DNA from: Kribbella catacumbae DSM 19601
GTDB taxonomy: Bacteria; Actinomycetota; Actinomycetes; Propionibacteriales; Kribbellaceae
NCBI RefSeq assembly: GCF_000372465.1
Contig: NZ_AQUZ01000003.1
Coordinates: forward strand, 186,001 to 250,000
Direction: 5' to 3'
Length of the DNA: 64,000 nt
The notes beneath the pieces were generated by a model. The model saw only the letters and a list, made by a program, of their open reading frames with translations, had not been told where the DNA came from and did not search any database. Position numbers and translations under genes: made by a program. This document shows positions 43,323-51,730 of the stretch, one piece after another; the first letter of the stretch is position 1; each line of letters opens with the position of its first letter.

Positions 43323-43841
43323 ATGACCACGCAGGGCATGCCCTCGATGGACCCCAGACCGACCGGTTTGACGATCGGGACGTACGACACGTACCGGGAG
43401 GCGCAGCGAGCGGTCGACTACCTCTCGGACGAGAAGTTCCCGGTCGAGCACACCACCATCGTCGGCAACAACCTTCGCCAGGTGGAGAAGATCACCGGGC
43501 GGTTGAGCTGGGGCAAGGCGATCACCGCCGGTCTGGCCAGCGGTGCCTGGTTCGGTCTGTTCGTCGGTGTCCTGCTCGGGCTGTTCACCAGCGGCAACGG
43601 CGGTTGGCTGGCCGCCCTGATCACCGGTGTGGTGCTCGGTGGGCTCTTCGGGATGGCGTTCGGCGCGATCGGCTACGGCCAGCTCGGCGGCCGCCGCGAC
43701 TTCACCTCCCGCACCGCGGTGGTCGCGACGACCTACGACGTCCTGTGCGACTTCAAGTACGCCGAAGAGGCCCGCAACCACCTGGCCAAGCTGGCCCTCA
43801 AGGGCGAGGTCGCTCCGCGCCTGCCCGAGCAGTCGAACTAG
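43323..43841 (+). CDS. General stress protein 17M-like membrane protein
   Basis: 172 residues from the ATG after GGAGAGG. The N-terminal GspM-like domain (IGTYDTYREAQRAVDYLSDE, EHTTIVGNNLRQVEKITGRL) precedes two closely spaced membrane helices (about 66-90 and 95-120, Gly-rich) and a cytosolic C-terminus. Closely resembles Rv1234 of mycobacteria from memory. Its last 44 bases overlap the end of the convergent SARP gene. Confidence 0.88.
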   Translation: MTTQGMPSMDPRPTGLTIGTYDTYREAQRAVDYLSDEKFPVEHTTIVGNNLRQVEKITGRLSWGKAITAGLASGAWFGLFVGVLLGLFTSGNGGWLAALITGVVLGGLFGMAFGAIGYGQLGGRRDFTSRTAVVATTYDVLCDFKYAEEARNHLAKLALKGEVAPRLPEQSN

Positions 43842-46809
43842 GAACAAACCCAGTCTCCTCCTGGATGGCCGTTGCTTCGGCAGCGTGGCCGGCGGCGGGT
43901 TCCAGGATGGCGAGGAGGAGCAGAGCGCGGCAGGCGAGGATGCGAAGGCCGAGCTGGCGGGCGGACGACAACGCCTGCTTGGCCAGCTCCGTGGCTCGTT
44001 CCGGTTGCCCTCTGCCTTGATCGGCTTCCGCCAGTCCCAGCACCGACTCCGCGACTGTCGCCCGGTGGCCGTTGCTCCGGGCGATCCCGCCGGCGGCTTG
44101 GTGGTAGCGAGCGGCGTCGTTCCAATGGCCACGCCGGCTGCAGATCGTTCCCAGGGTGTTCAGGGCGGCCGCTTCGTGCCAGGGCTGGCCGTTCCCGTGG
44201 CTGCGCGTCAGTGCTCGCCGGGCCCAGCTCTCGGCTTCCTCCAGGTAGCCCAGATCGGCGTAGAGCAAGGCAGCCTCGTACTGCTGCGGCAGTGACTCGT
44301 CCTCGGTCTCCACTGCTTCGCTGAGGTCCACCTCGGCTTGCACCAGGTCGCCCAGCAGCCGATGAGCGACACCGCGGTTGAACAGGGCCACTGTCCTGCT
44401 GCGGTTGTCGGGCGCGATGGCGGCTGCCTCGTCCGCTGCCGCCAGTGCCGCGTCCAGCTCACCCAGGTTGCACTCCGCGTTGCTGAGGCTGTTCAGCGCG
44501 TTGACCAGAGCTCCAGGGCGGTCGAACTCGCGCAGACCCGTCACTCCACGGTTCAGCAGGTCTGCGGCCTTCCGTGACTCGCCCATGTCGTCATAGGCCA
44601 TCCCCAGGTTGCACAGCAGCGCCGAGTAGCCAAGACCGAACCCTGCCCGGGCATAGAGCTCCGCAGCCTGGCTGGCCAGTTCAATCGCCGCACCGTTGTC
44701 GCCAGTGACGAACCGCAGGGCTGCGAGGCTGTGCAGCATCGCACCCTGCCCGGCAAGGTCGTCGGTGGACCGAGCGGCCGTCATCCCGGCCAGCACGGCC
44801 GCTCGCCAGGCGTCGACTCGATGGTTGACGGTCAGGTACTGCCTGAGGACGTCAGTCAGCTGCCAGGCGACCTGGACAGGCCCGCGCTCGACGGCACGCT
44901 TGACTACGGCGACCAGGCTGGCCTCCTCCTGCTCCAGCCAGGCCTGCGCCTCATCCGCAGTACTGAAGACCTGTGGACCCAGCAGGGGAGTCAGCCGGAC
45001 AGCCGGCAGGTAGCCGAAACGAGTGGCGGCATCAGTGGTCGACAGGTACCACTCACACAGCCGGAGCCAGGCTGCTTGGGCTTCAGGCTCCACCTCTGCA
45101 CGCTGTTCGGCGTACAGGCGGATTAGGTCGTGCATGCGGTACCGGTCGGCTTGGCGGACCAGCAGGTTGGCGCTGACCAGACTGTCCAGCAAGGAACCCG
45201 CTTGCTGCGGACCTGTGCCGAGTAGTGCGGCAACGGTTGCGACAGTCACGTCTGGACCGGGCACTAGTCCCAGCAGTGCGAACAGGCGTCGTGAGTTGGG
45301 TAGCAACCCTTCGTACGAGCGGGCGAACGCGCCCTCGACAGCTGCATCGGGCTCACCGATTACGGCCAGCGCGAGCAGCCTGTTGCTGCCCCGAAGCTCC
45401 TCGACGTACGCGGCGATCGAGTCATCCGAGCGCAGAGCCAGGTGGCCGGCAGCGATCCGCAATGCGAGCGGCAGGCAGCCACACAACCTGGCGAGCTCCT
45501 CCGTGGCGTACAACTCCCGATCGACCCTCTCGGAGCCAACCACAGCCCGCAGCAGGTCAACAGCCTCAGCCAACTCCAGTACTGCGACAGTCGTCCCCAA
45601 CGCACTGTCGAGAACGCTCAACCCAGCAAGCTCGTTCCGGCTCGTCACCAGTACTGCGCTCTTGCGCGAGCCCGGCAACAGCGGCCGGACCTGCTGGGAG
45701 TCCTTGGCATCGTCGAGCAGGATCAGCACCTGCTTGTCGGCCAGCAGTGAGCGCAAGCGAGCCGAGAGCGTGTCAGCGTCACCCGTCAGTACCTCAGAGC
45801 CCGCTAGCTCGAGCAGCGAACGCAGTACCTCGAGAGGATCTCGCTCGGAGTCCCCAGCACCATCCAGCCGCAGGTACCACTGACCGTCGGGATACCTACT
45901 CCGCAGCCGATGGGCCACCCGCACAGCCAGGGCTGTCTTGCCCGCACCCGGCGCCCCGCTGATAGTGACCACCGGTACTGCGCCAGGGCTCGTCAGCCGG
46001 GCCACGATCGCATCGACCTCGTCCTGCCGACCGACGAAGTCCCCGATGTCGAGAGGCAGCTGCCGATGCACCTGCCACTCAGCCGGCGCTGCTGGCCGCT
46101 CATTCGCCTGCCCGGCCAGCACGGCAAGGTGGACGCGCCGGATCTCCTCGCCGGGGTCGATGCCCAGCTCGTCCCGCAGCAGGCCGGCCACCTGGTGGTA
46201 CGCCGCGAGCGCGTCCGCCTGCCGAGCCGAGTTGTGCAAGGCGAGCATCAGCTGGGCCCAGAACCGTTCCCGGAGCGGGTACTGCTTCGTGAGCGAGGTC
46301 AGCTCCGGTATCAGCTCCGTGTGCTCCCGCAGCGCCAGTCGTGCGTCGATCAGTTGCTCAGTGACCCGCAGCCACTCCTCCTGCAGCACCATCCGCTGGT
46401 CCCGGACCACCGGGTAGTCCAGCGCGCCGGTCAGCGGCGCGCCCTCCCAGAGCCGCAGTGCCGCCGTCAGGTCGTCGATGGTCCCCGCGGCGGCCAGGAG
46501 CCGGAACTGCCGGAGGTCCAGCTGGTCGTCGTCGACGTCGAGCCGGTAGCCGCCGATGACGGTCTGCAGCCCGGAGTCCGGCCCGAGAATGGCCCGCAGC
46601 CGCGACACCGTGGTGTGCAGAGCGCGTTGTGGCTGCGCCGGCGGCTCACCACCCCATAGCCAGAGGACTAGTTCCGAGAAGGTGACGGTCTGGTTCGCGT
46701 TGACCAGCAACGCCGCCAGCAGGGTCCGCAGCCGGGGTGCCCCGATCGGCACCGCTCTTCCCTCTTCAAGGACCGCGATGGGGCCCAGGAGACGGAAGGC
46801 GGGATTCAT
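43798..46809 (-). CDS. AfsR/SARP-type regulator with NB-ARC and TPR domains
   Basis: 1003 residues. OmpR-type winged helix (about 1-92, APRLRTLLAALLVNANQTVT), bacterial transcriptional-activation domain (about 96-235, ending DELGIDPGEEIRRVH), NB-ARC ATPase (Walker A ISGAPGAGKTAL with Lys291; VLILLDDAKD), a winged region and C-terminal TPR repeats (about 650-980). This AfsR plan activates secondary-metabolism or differentiation genes. No biosynthetic cluster is adjacent. Its ATG lies inside the end of the ArsR-like gene at 46766. Confidence 0.92.
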   Translation of the reverse strand: MNPAFRLLGPIAVLEEGRAVPIGAPRLRTLLAALLVNANQTVTFSELVLWLWGGEPPAQPQRALHTTVSRLRAILGPDSGLQTVIGGYRLDVDDDQLDLRQFRLLAAAGTIDDLTAALRLWEGAPLTGALDYPVVRDQRMVLQEEWLRVTEQLIDARLALREHTELIPELTSLTKQYPLRERFWAQLMLALHNSARQADALAAYHQVAGLLRDELGIDPGEEIRRVHLAVLAGQANERPAAPAEWQVHRQLPLDIGDFVGRQDEVDAIVARLTSPGAVPVVTISGAPGAGKTALAVRVAHRLRSRYPDGQWYLRLDGAGDSERDPLEVLRSLLELAGSEVLTGDADTLSARLRSLLADKQVLILLDDAKDSQQVRPLLPGSRKSAVLVTSRNELAGLSVLDSALGTTVAVLELAEAVDLLRAVVGSERVDRELYATEELARLCGCLPLALRIAAGHLALRSDDSIAAYVEELRGSNRLLALAVIGEPDAAVEGAFARSYEGLLPNSRRLFALLGLVPGPDVTVATVAALLGTGPQQAGSLLDSLVSANLLVRQADRYRMHDLIRLYAEQRAEVEPEAQAAWLRLCEWYLSTTDAATRFGYLPAVRLTPLLGPQVFSTADEAQAWLEQEEASLVAVVKRAVERGPVQVAWQLTDVLRQYLTVNHRVDAWRAAVLAGMTAARSTDDLAGQGAMLHSLAALRFVTGDNGAAIELASQAAELYARAGFGLGYSALLCNLGMAYDDMGESRKAADLLNRGVTGLREFDRPGALVNALNSLSNAECNLGELDAALAAADEAAAIAPDNRSRTVALFNRGVAHRLLGDLVQAEVDLSEAVETEDESLPQQYEAALLYADLGYLEEAESWARRALTRSHGNGQPWHEAAALNTLGTICSRRGHWNDAARYHQAAGGIARSNGHRATVAESVLGLAEADQGRGQPERATELAKQALSSARQLGLRILACRALLLLAILEPAAGHAAEATAIQEETGFVPSSTARAGAERPRP

Positions 46810-47809
46810 GCACGTCAGTGTCTCCCGACCAAGGGTCGATTCCTTCCAGCAGCGCGTGCCCCAGAGAGGTTGCCTGATGGATCACCGACTTCCCCTGGCG
46901 ATGCGACACGATCAGCCCCGCGTCCCGCAGTACTGCGGTCTGGTGGCTGGCCGTCGCGAGGGTGATGTCACACGAGCGCGCCAGCTGGGTCGTGGACGAG
47001 CCCTCGACGGTCAGCGCCAGTACTGTCGCGCGGGTCCGGCCCACGAGAGCGGCCAGCCGCTCCTGGGTGTCGGCGCCCGACCGGTCCTGGTGCAAGAGCC
47101 CGCCGGCTCGCTTGATCGGGAACACCAGCACCGGCGGCAGGTCGGCGTCCAGCAGCGTCGTGGGTGCCCGCCAGCAGAAGTACGACGGCTGGAGGCGCAG
47201 GCCCCGGCCGTTCAGCCACAGGTCTTGGTCGGGGAAGGGAGAGACCTCCAGTACCTGGCCGTGCCAGCGCGTCTGTGGGTGGATCCCCGCCAGCATCGAC
47301 GCGACACCGCCGGTAGTCAGCTGCTGCATCCGCTGCCGGTTGTCCGCCTGCACGGCAGACCGCAGCGACGGCCAGTACCCCGCCAGCGCGGAGCGGTGGT
47401 AGACACGGACCGAGTGGCCGAGGCGGTGCAAGGTCTCCGGCCGCGCTTCCGAGAGCTGCCGCACCCAGGTGACCGCAGTACGGCGGGGAGAGAGCTTGGA
47501 CAGGTCGGTACGCACCTGATGACGTGGTGCCGACAGCATCAGGTCGACCGCGTCGCCGAAGTCGCTCGACTGGCCGGAAGGCGTGAGGAAGTCGGGGGAG
47601 TAGCCCAGCGGCGGAGCCAGCGCGGTCAACGGCCCCACTGCCTGCCGTGGAAGCCTCCGGCGCATCCGCTGGCGCCAGGCGCCGAAGGCCAGCGGCCCGT
47701 CCTCGACCTGCAGCATGTGCAGGCTGAGCAGAACCTCCCAGAGGGGATCCGGCTCGGCCGCCAGCGTCGTCCGGGCAATGTCCTCGGCAGTGAAGTGAAT
47801 CCGCAGCAT
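46766..47809 (-). CDS. ArsR-like winged-helix regulator with DUF5937-type N-domain, paralogue 3
   Basis: 347 residues from ATG (MLRIHFTAEDIARTTLAAEP). N-domain with LGYSPDFLTPSG and the HTH SSTTQLARSCDITLATASHQ, then RDAGLIVSHRQGKSVIHQAT. Its 3' end overlaps the SARP start by 44 bases, so the two are probably cotranscribed. It is divergent from the MaoC gene, with GTGACAG and CTGTCAC flanking the 200-base gap. Confidence 0.82.
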   Translation of the reverse strand: MLRIHFTAEDIARTTLAAEPDPLWEVLLSLHMLQVEDGPLAFGAWRQRMRRRLPRQAVGPLTALAPPLGYSPDFLTPSGQSSDFGDAVDLMLSAPRHQVRTDLSKLSPRRTAVTWVRQLSEARPETLHRLGHSVRVYHRSALAGYWPSLRSAVQADNRQRMQQLTTGGVASMLAGIHPQTRWHGQVLEVSPFPDQDLWLNGRGLRLQPSYFCWRAPTTLLDADLPPVLVFPIKRAGGLLHQDRSGADTQERLAALVGRTRATVLALTVEGSSTTQLARSCDITLATASHQTAVLRDAGLIVSHRQGKSVIHQATSLGHALLEGIDPWSGDTDVHESRLPSPGPHRGP

Positions 47810-48009
47810 GCTGTCCTTCCCCAGTCCAGGCCCCGAAGGCCCGGGCACAGTGACAGCACCAGGGAAACAGCAAGCCCTTACCGATCGCTCACCTCTGGGT
47901 GACGTATCTCTCCCGCCCTGTCACACGGCTGAGAGGAAGGCCACGCGGCGCGGTACTGCCGCTCGGCCCCCGGATTCGGCAGCATGGGGGCTCACTGGAA
48001 GGAGCAGGG

Positions 48010-48513
48010 ATGCAGTTCGGTCGTAGTTACGAGGAATTCGAGGTCGGTGCGGTCTACAAGCACTGGCCCGGCAAGACGGTCACCGAGTCCGACGACCACC
48101 TGTTCTGCCTGCTCACGATGAACCACCACCCGCTGCACCTGGACGCCAACTACGCCGAGCAGACCACCCAGTTCGGCAAGAACGTTGTGGTTGGCAACTA
48201 CATCTACTCGATCCTGCTCGGTATGTCGGTCCCGGACGTGAGCGGCAAGGCGATCGCCAACCTGGAGATCGAGTCCCTGCGGCACATCGCGCCGACCTTC
48301 CACGGCGACACCATCTACGGCGAGACGACCGTGCTGGACAAATGGGAGTCCAAGTCGAAGGACGACCGCGGCGTCGTCTACGTGGAGACGAAGGGCTACA
48401 AGCAGGACGGCACCGTCGTCTGCCTGTTCAAGCGCAAGGTAATGGTCCCGAAGAACTCCTACCTCGAGGCGCGAGGCGGCGACCAGCCTGCCCGCCCCAC
48501 GCCGCTCGACTGA
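48010..48513 (+). CDS. MaoC-family acyl-CoA dehydratase
   Basis: 167 residues from the ATG following GGAAGGAG. A single hot-dog fold: YEEFEVGAVYKHWPGKTVTE, the hydratase segment DDHLFCLLTMNHHPLHLDAN and NVVVGNYIYSILLGM. The catalytic Asp/His pair of R-specific hydratases corresponds to the NHHPLHLD region. Likely partner of the acyl-CoA dehydrogenase and CitE-like lyase in branched-chain or C5 acyl-CoA breakdown; the orthologous trio is adjacent in mycobacteria (from memory). Confidence 0.9.
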   Translation: MQFGRSYEEFEVGAVYKHWPGKTVTESDDHLFCLLTMNHHPLHLDANYAEQTTQFGKNVVVGNYIYSILLGMSVPDVSGKAIANLEIESLRHIAPTFHGDTIYGETTVLDKWESKSKDDRGVVYVETKGYKQDGTVVCLFKRKVMVPKNSYLEARGGDQPARPTPLD

Positions 48514-48532
48514 CCCCCTGCCCCTCGACCTT

Positions 48533-48620
48533 GCGATCATTCGCCCCGTTTTCACCCGCCCTGCATGTCGGCGACCACGGCGCAGGCTGGCGAGCGGGTG
48601 AAAACGGGGCGAATGATCGC
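48533..48620. repeat. Long palindromic repeat, copy 3
   Basis: Arms 48533-48559 and 48594-48620, 27 bases each and perfectly complementary, around a 34-base apex with CCTGC (48560) pairing GCAGG (48582). Core as in the other copies, with G as the variable base (compensated by C) and GC closing instead of TC. Lies between the convergent MaoC and fucosidase genes, where it could also terminate transcription. Confidence 0.9.
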
Positions 48621-48630
48621 TGGGGTGGGG

Positions 48631-49920
48631 TCAGGTCAGGTACAGCTCGATCACCGGGACCAGGACGTCGGGGCGCTGGGTCGGGAGTTCCAGGGTCAGC
48701 GTGCCGGGGGCGAGCCCGCCCATCGTGGTGTTCTGGGCGGTCTGCTCGGGGTCGGTGACGGTACGCCGTACCTCGGACGCGTCGTGCAGGAACTGGGCAT
48801 AGCGGACCTTGCCGGCCATCCCCGGCAGGTGCAGGTGCTGCATCGGCCAGGACAGGACGTGCAGGTAGAGCCGGTCACCCCGTTGGGTGAAGCGGCAGTC
48901 CTGCGGTGCTTCGAGCTCGCTCGGACCGGCACCGTGCACCGACCGGCTGTGCAGGCGGGTCCACCGGCCGATCTCGCTCAGCGTGTCCAGCGCGCGCGGG
49001 TCGAACTCGCCTCGCCCGGTCGGGCCGACGTTGAGGAGCAGGTTGCCGTCCTTGGAGACCGAGTCGATCAGCATCCGGACCAGCAGGTCCGGTGACTTCC
49101 AGTCCAGGTTGTCGCGGTCGTATCCCCAGCTCCCGTTGAGGGTCTGGCAGGCCTCCCAGACGACCGGCTGGCCGTCTCGTATCATCGGCCCGCTCGGCTG
49201 GTACTGCTCCGGGGTGACGAAGTCGCCGGGGATGTCGAGCCGGTCGTTGATCAGGATGCCGGGCTGCAACTCCCGGACCATCGCCATCAGTTCCTCCGAA
49301 CGCCAGTCGTCCCTGCCCTTGCCGTGCCCGTCGCGGCCGTCGTCGTACTGGCGTCCCGGGTAGGAGAAGTCGAACCACATGATGTCGATGGGGCCGTAGT
49401 TGGTCAGCAGTTCCCGCGTCTGCGCGTGCAGGTAGTCGGCGTACACCCCGATGTCCCGGCCCGCCGCCTTCGCGATCGCCTCCTCGTCATCGCGCTGCGG
49501 GTGCACCAGGTCGATCGGGAACTCCGGGTGGTGCCAGTCGATCAGCGAGTGGTAGAAGCCGACGCCGAGCCCTTCGGCCCGGCAGGCCTCGACGAACGGG
49601 CCGACCAGATCCTTGCCCCACGACGTTTTCGCGACCGTGTAGTCCGACACCTCGGAGTCCCACAGGCAAAAACCCTCGTGGTGCTTGGTGGTCAGTACTG
49701 CGTACCGCATTCCCGCCTCGCGGGCTGCCCGGGCCCAGGCGCGCGGGTCGTACAGGTCGGGCTCGAAGTGGTCGAAGTACGGCTGGTAGTCCTCGTCCGT
49801 GAGCCGCTCGCGGTTCTTCACCCACTCGTGCCGGGCGGGCAGCGAGTACAGGCCCCAATGGACGAAGAGGCCGAAGCGCCAGTCCTTGAACTTGGCGACG
49901 GACGGAGTCAGGTCGGTCAT
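48631..49920 (-). CDS. Alpha-L-fucosidase, GH29
   Basis: 429 residues. GH29 landmarks: FGLFVHWGLYSLPARHEW, AVLTTKHHEGFCLWDS (His80, His81), GFYHSLIDWHH and the nucleophile region IDIMWFDFSYPG with Asp184. C-terminal beta-sandwich included. No signal peptide, so fucosylated oligosaccharides are probably cleaved inside the cell after import by the adjoining ABC system, of which it is the last gene. Confidence 0.92.
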   Translation of the reverse strand: MTDLTPSVAKFKDWRFGLFVHWGLYSLPARHEWVKNRERLTDEDYQPYFDHFEPDLYDPRAWARAAREAGMRYAVLTTKHHEGFCLWDSEVSDYTVAKTSWGKDLVGPFVEACRAEGLGVGFYHSLIDWHHPEFPIDLVHPQRDDEEAIAKAAGRDIGVYADYLHAQTRELLTNYGPIDIMWFDFSYPGRQYDDGRDGHGKGRDDWRSEELMAMVRELQPGILINDRLDIPGDFVTPEQYQPSGPMIRDGQPVVWEACQTLNGSWGYDRDNLDWKSPDLLVRMLIDSVSKDGNLLLNVGPTGRGEFDPRALDTLSEIGRWTRLHSRSVHGAGPSELEAPQDCRFTQRGDRLYLHVLSWPMQHLHLPGMAGKVRYAQFLHDASEVRRTVTDPEQTAQNTTMGGLAPGTLTLELPTQRPDVLVPVIELYLT

Positions 49921-49950
49921 CGTTATCCCTGTTCTCTGGTACGAAAGGGC

Positions 49951-50799
49951 TTACCTGCCACCGAGACCGGTGACGAGCAACCCGCGGACGAGGTGCTTCT
50001 GCAGCAGGATGACGAGCAGCACGGTCGGCAGCATGGCCAGGACCGAGGCGGCCATCATCAGGTTCCACTGGGTGCCCTGCTGGCCGATGAACTGGGCCAG
50101 CCCGAGCGGCACCGTGCCCTTGTCCTCGACGCTGTTGATGATGACCAACGGCCACAGGAAGCTGCCCCAGAAGGAGATGAAGGTGAAGACGGTCAGTACC
50201 GCGAGGGCCGGCCGGGCCAGCGGCAGCATGATCCGGAAGAACGAGCCGAACGGCCCGCAGCCGTCGACCCGGGCAGCCTCCTCCAGCTCGGCCGGGACGG
50301 TGAGGAAGAACTGCCGGAGCAGGAAGGTGCCGAACGCGGTGAAGGCCCACGGCAAGATCAGCGCCCAGTAGCTGTCCACCCAGCCGAGCGACTGCATCAG
50401 CCAGTACATCGGCACGATCAGTACTTCCTGCGGCACCATCAATGTGCCCAGGAACAGCACGAACAGTTGCTCACGGCCCCTGAATCGCAACCGGGCGAAC
50501 GCGTACGCCGAGAGGCTCGAGGCGACCACCACCACCGCGGTCCCGGCGATCGCGACGAACAGGCTGTTCAGGAAGTAGCGGCCGAACGGCGCGAAGGTGA
50601 ACGCGTCGGCGTAGTTCTGCCAGCGGATCTCGGAGCCGAACAGTTCCGGTGTCGGCGTGAACACCTCGTCCGCCGGTTTCAGCGAGGTCGAGACGGCGTA
50701 CAGCAAGGGCCCGAGGAAGGCGATCGCGACGATGACCAGCAGGACGTGCGAGACGCCGCTGCGCACCTTGCGGACGGTCGTACCGGTGTCAGACGTCAT
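49951..50799 (-). CDS. Carbohydrate ABC transporter permease (MalG type), cluster 1
   Basis: 282 residues, six helices, and the cytoplasmic coupling motif EEAARVDGCGPFGSFFRIML of CUT1 permeases. Overlaps the upstream permease by 11 bases. Its partner ATPase is not encoded here; as usual in actinomycetes a shared MsiK-type ATPase elsewhere should energise it. Confidence 0.93.
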   Translation of the reverse strand: MTSDTGTTVRKVRSGVSHVLLVIVAIAFLGPLLYAVSTSLKPADEVFTPTPELFGSEIRWQNYADAFTFAPFGRYFLNSLFVAIAGTAVVVVASSLSAYAFARLRFRGREQLFVLFLGTLMVPQEVLIVPMYWLMQSLGWVDSYWALILPWAFTAFGTFLLRQFFLTVPAELEEAARVDGCGPFGSFFRIMLPLARPALAVLTVFTFISFWGSFLWPLVIINSVEDKGTVPLGLAQFIGQQGTQWNLMMAASVLAMLPTVLLVILLQKHLVRGLLVTGLGGR

Positions 50800-51730
50800 A
50801 GTGCACCCACCGCTTCTGGCCGAAGAACTGGATCGCGGTGATGCCCATGATGATCACGAACAGCACCCAGCCCGCGGCCGAGGCGAGTCCCATGGTGAGG
50901 AACTGCCAGCCCTGGTTGTAGACGTACATCACGATGGTCTGGGTGGACACGCCCGGACCGCCCTGGGTCAGGATGAACGGCTGCGCGAACACCTGGAACG
51001 AGGTGATCAGCGTCATCGTGGTGGCGAAGAAGAGCGACGGCGTGATCATCGGCCAGGTGACGTAGCGGAACCGCTGCAGGGGACCGGCCCCGTCGATCTG
51101 CGCCGATTCCAGTTGTGACTGCGGCACCTGGTCCAGCGCGGCGGAGAAGACCAGGAAGTTGTAGCCGAAGCCTTGCCAGACCGACATCGCGACGATCGCC
51201 GGCATCGCCCAGTTCGACGAGCCGAGGAAGTTCGGGGCGTCGATGCCGAACCAGGTCTGCATCCCGCTGTCCAGCAGGCCGCCCGGCTGGAACAGCAGCC
51301 GCCACACCATCACGTTGGCGACCATCGGCGTCATCACCGGGATGAAGAACAGCACCCGGAACGCCTGCCGGCCCTTGATCGCCGGTCCCAGCCAGACCGC
51401 CAGCCCGAGCGAGATGACCACGTTCAGCGGGACGTAGAGCAGCACGAACAACGCGGTGTTCAGCACCACCCGCCGGAACACCGGGTCGCTCAGCAGGTGG
51501 GAGTAGTTGTCCCAGCCGAGGAACTTGCGCTCGCCGAAGACCGGCCAGTCGAACAAGCTGATGCCCAGCGCCATCGCGGTCGGGAACAGCGTGAACAGGG
51601 CCAGGCCGACCAGGCTCGGGGCCAGGAAGATCCCGGCGTACCGGCCGTCGCGGCGCAGCGCGGGCCGCCGCCCCGCCGGGGCACTGCCCGGCGGGACGTG
51701 CTCCGGCGGAGCGACAGTCGCGGTGCCCAT
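50789..51730 (-). CDS. Carbohydrate ABC transporter permease (MalF type), cluster 1
   Basis: 313 residues with six helices and a CUT1 coupling motif (LESAQIDGAGPLQRFRYVTW). The Ala/Gly/Pro-rich first 20 residues are cytoplasmic. The start overlaps the binding-protein stop (TGATG). Forms the membrane heterodimer with the following MalG-type protein. Confidence 0.93.
   Translation of the reverse strand: MGTATVAPPEHVPPGSAPAGRRPALRRDGRYAGIFLAPSLVGLALFTLFPTAMALGISLFDWPVFGERKFLGWDNYSHLLSDPVFRRVVLNTALFVLLYVPLNVVISLGLAVWLGPAIKGRQAFRVLFFIPVMTPMVANVMVWRLLFQPGGLLDSGMQTWFGIDAPNFLGSSNWAMPAIVAMSVWQGFGYNFLVFSAALDQVPQSQLESAQIDGAGPLQRFRYVTWPMITPSLFFATTMTLITSFQVFAQPFILTQGGPGVSTQTIVMYVYNQGWQFLTMGLASAAGWVLFVIIMGITAIQFFGQKRWVHYDV

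Noticed and set aside
14363-48620. Treating the three palindromes simply as terminators
   Set aside because: One lies between divergent starts and none has a T tract; only the copy at 48.5 kb is placed as a terminator would be.
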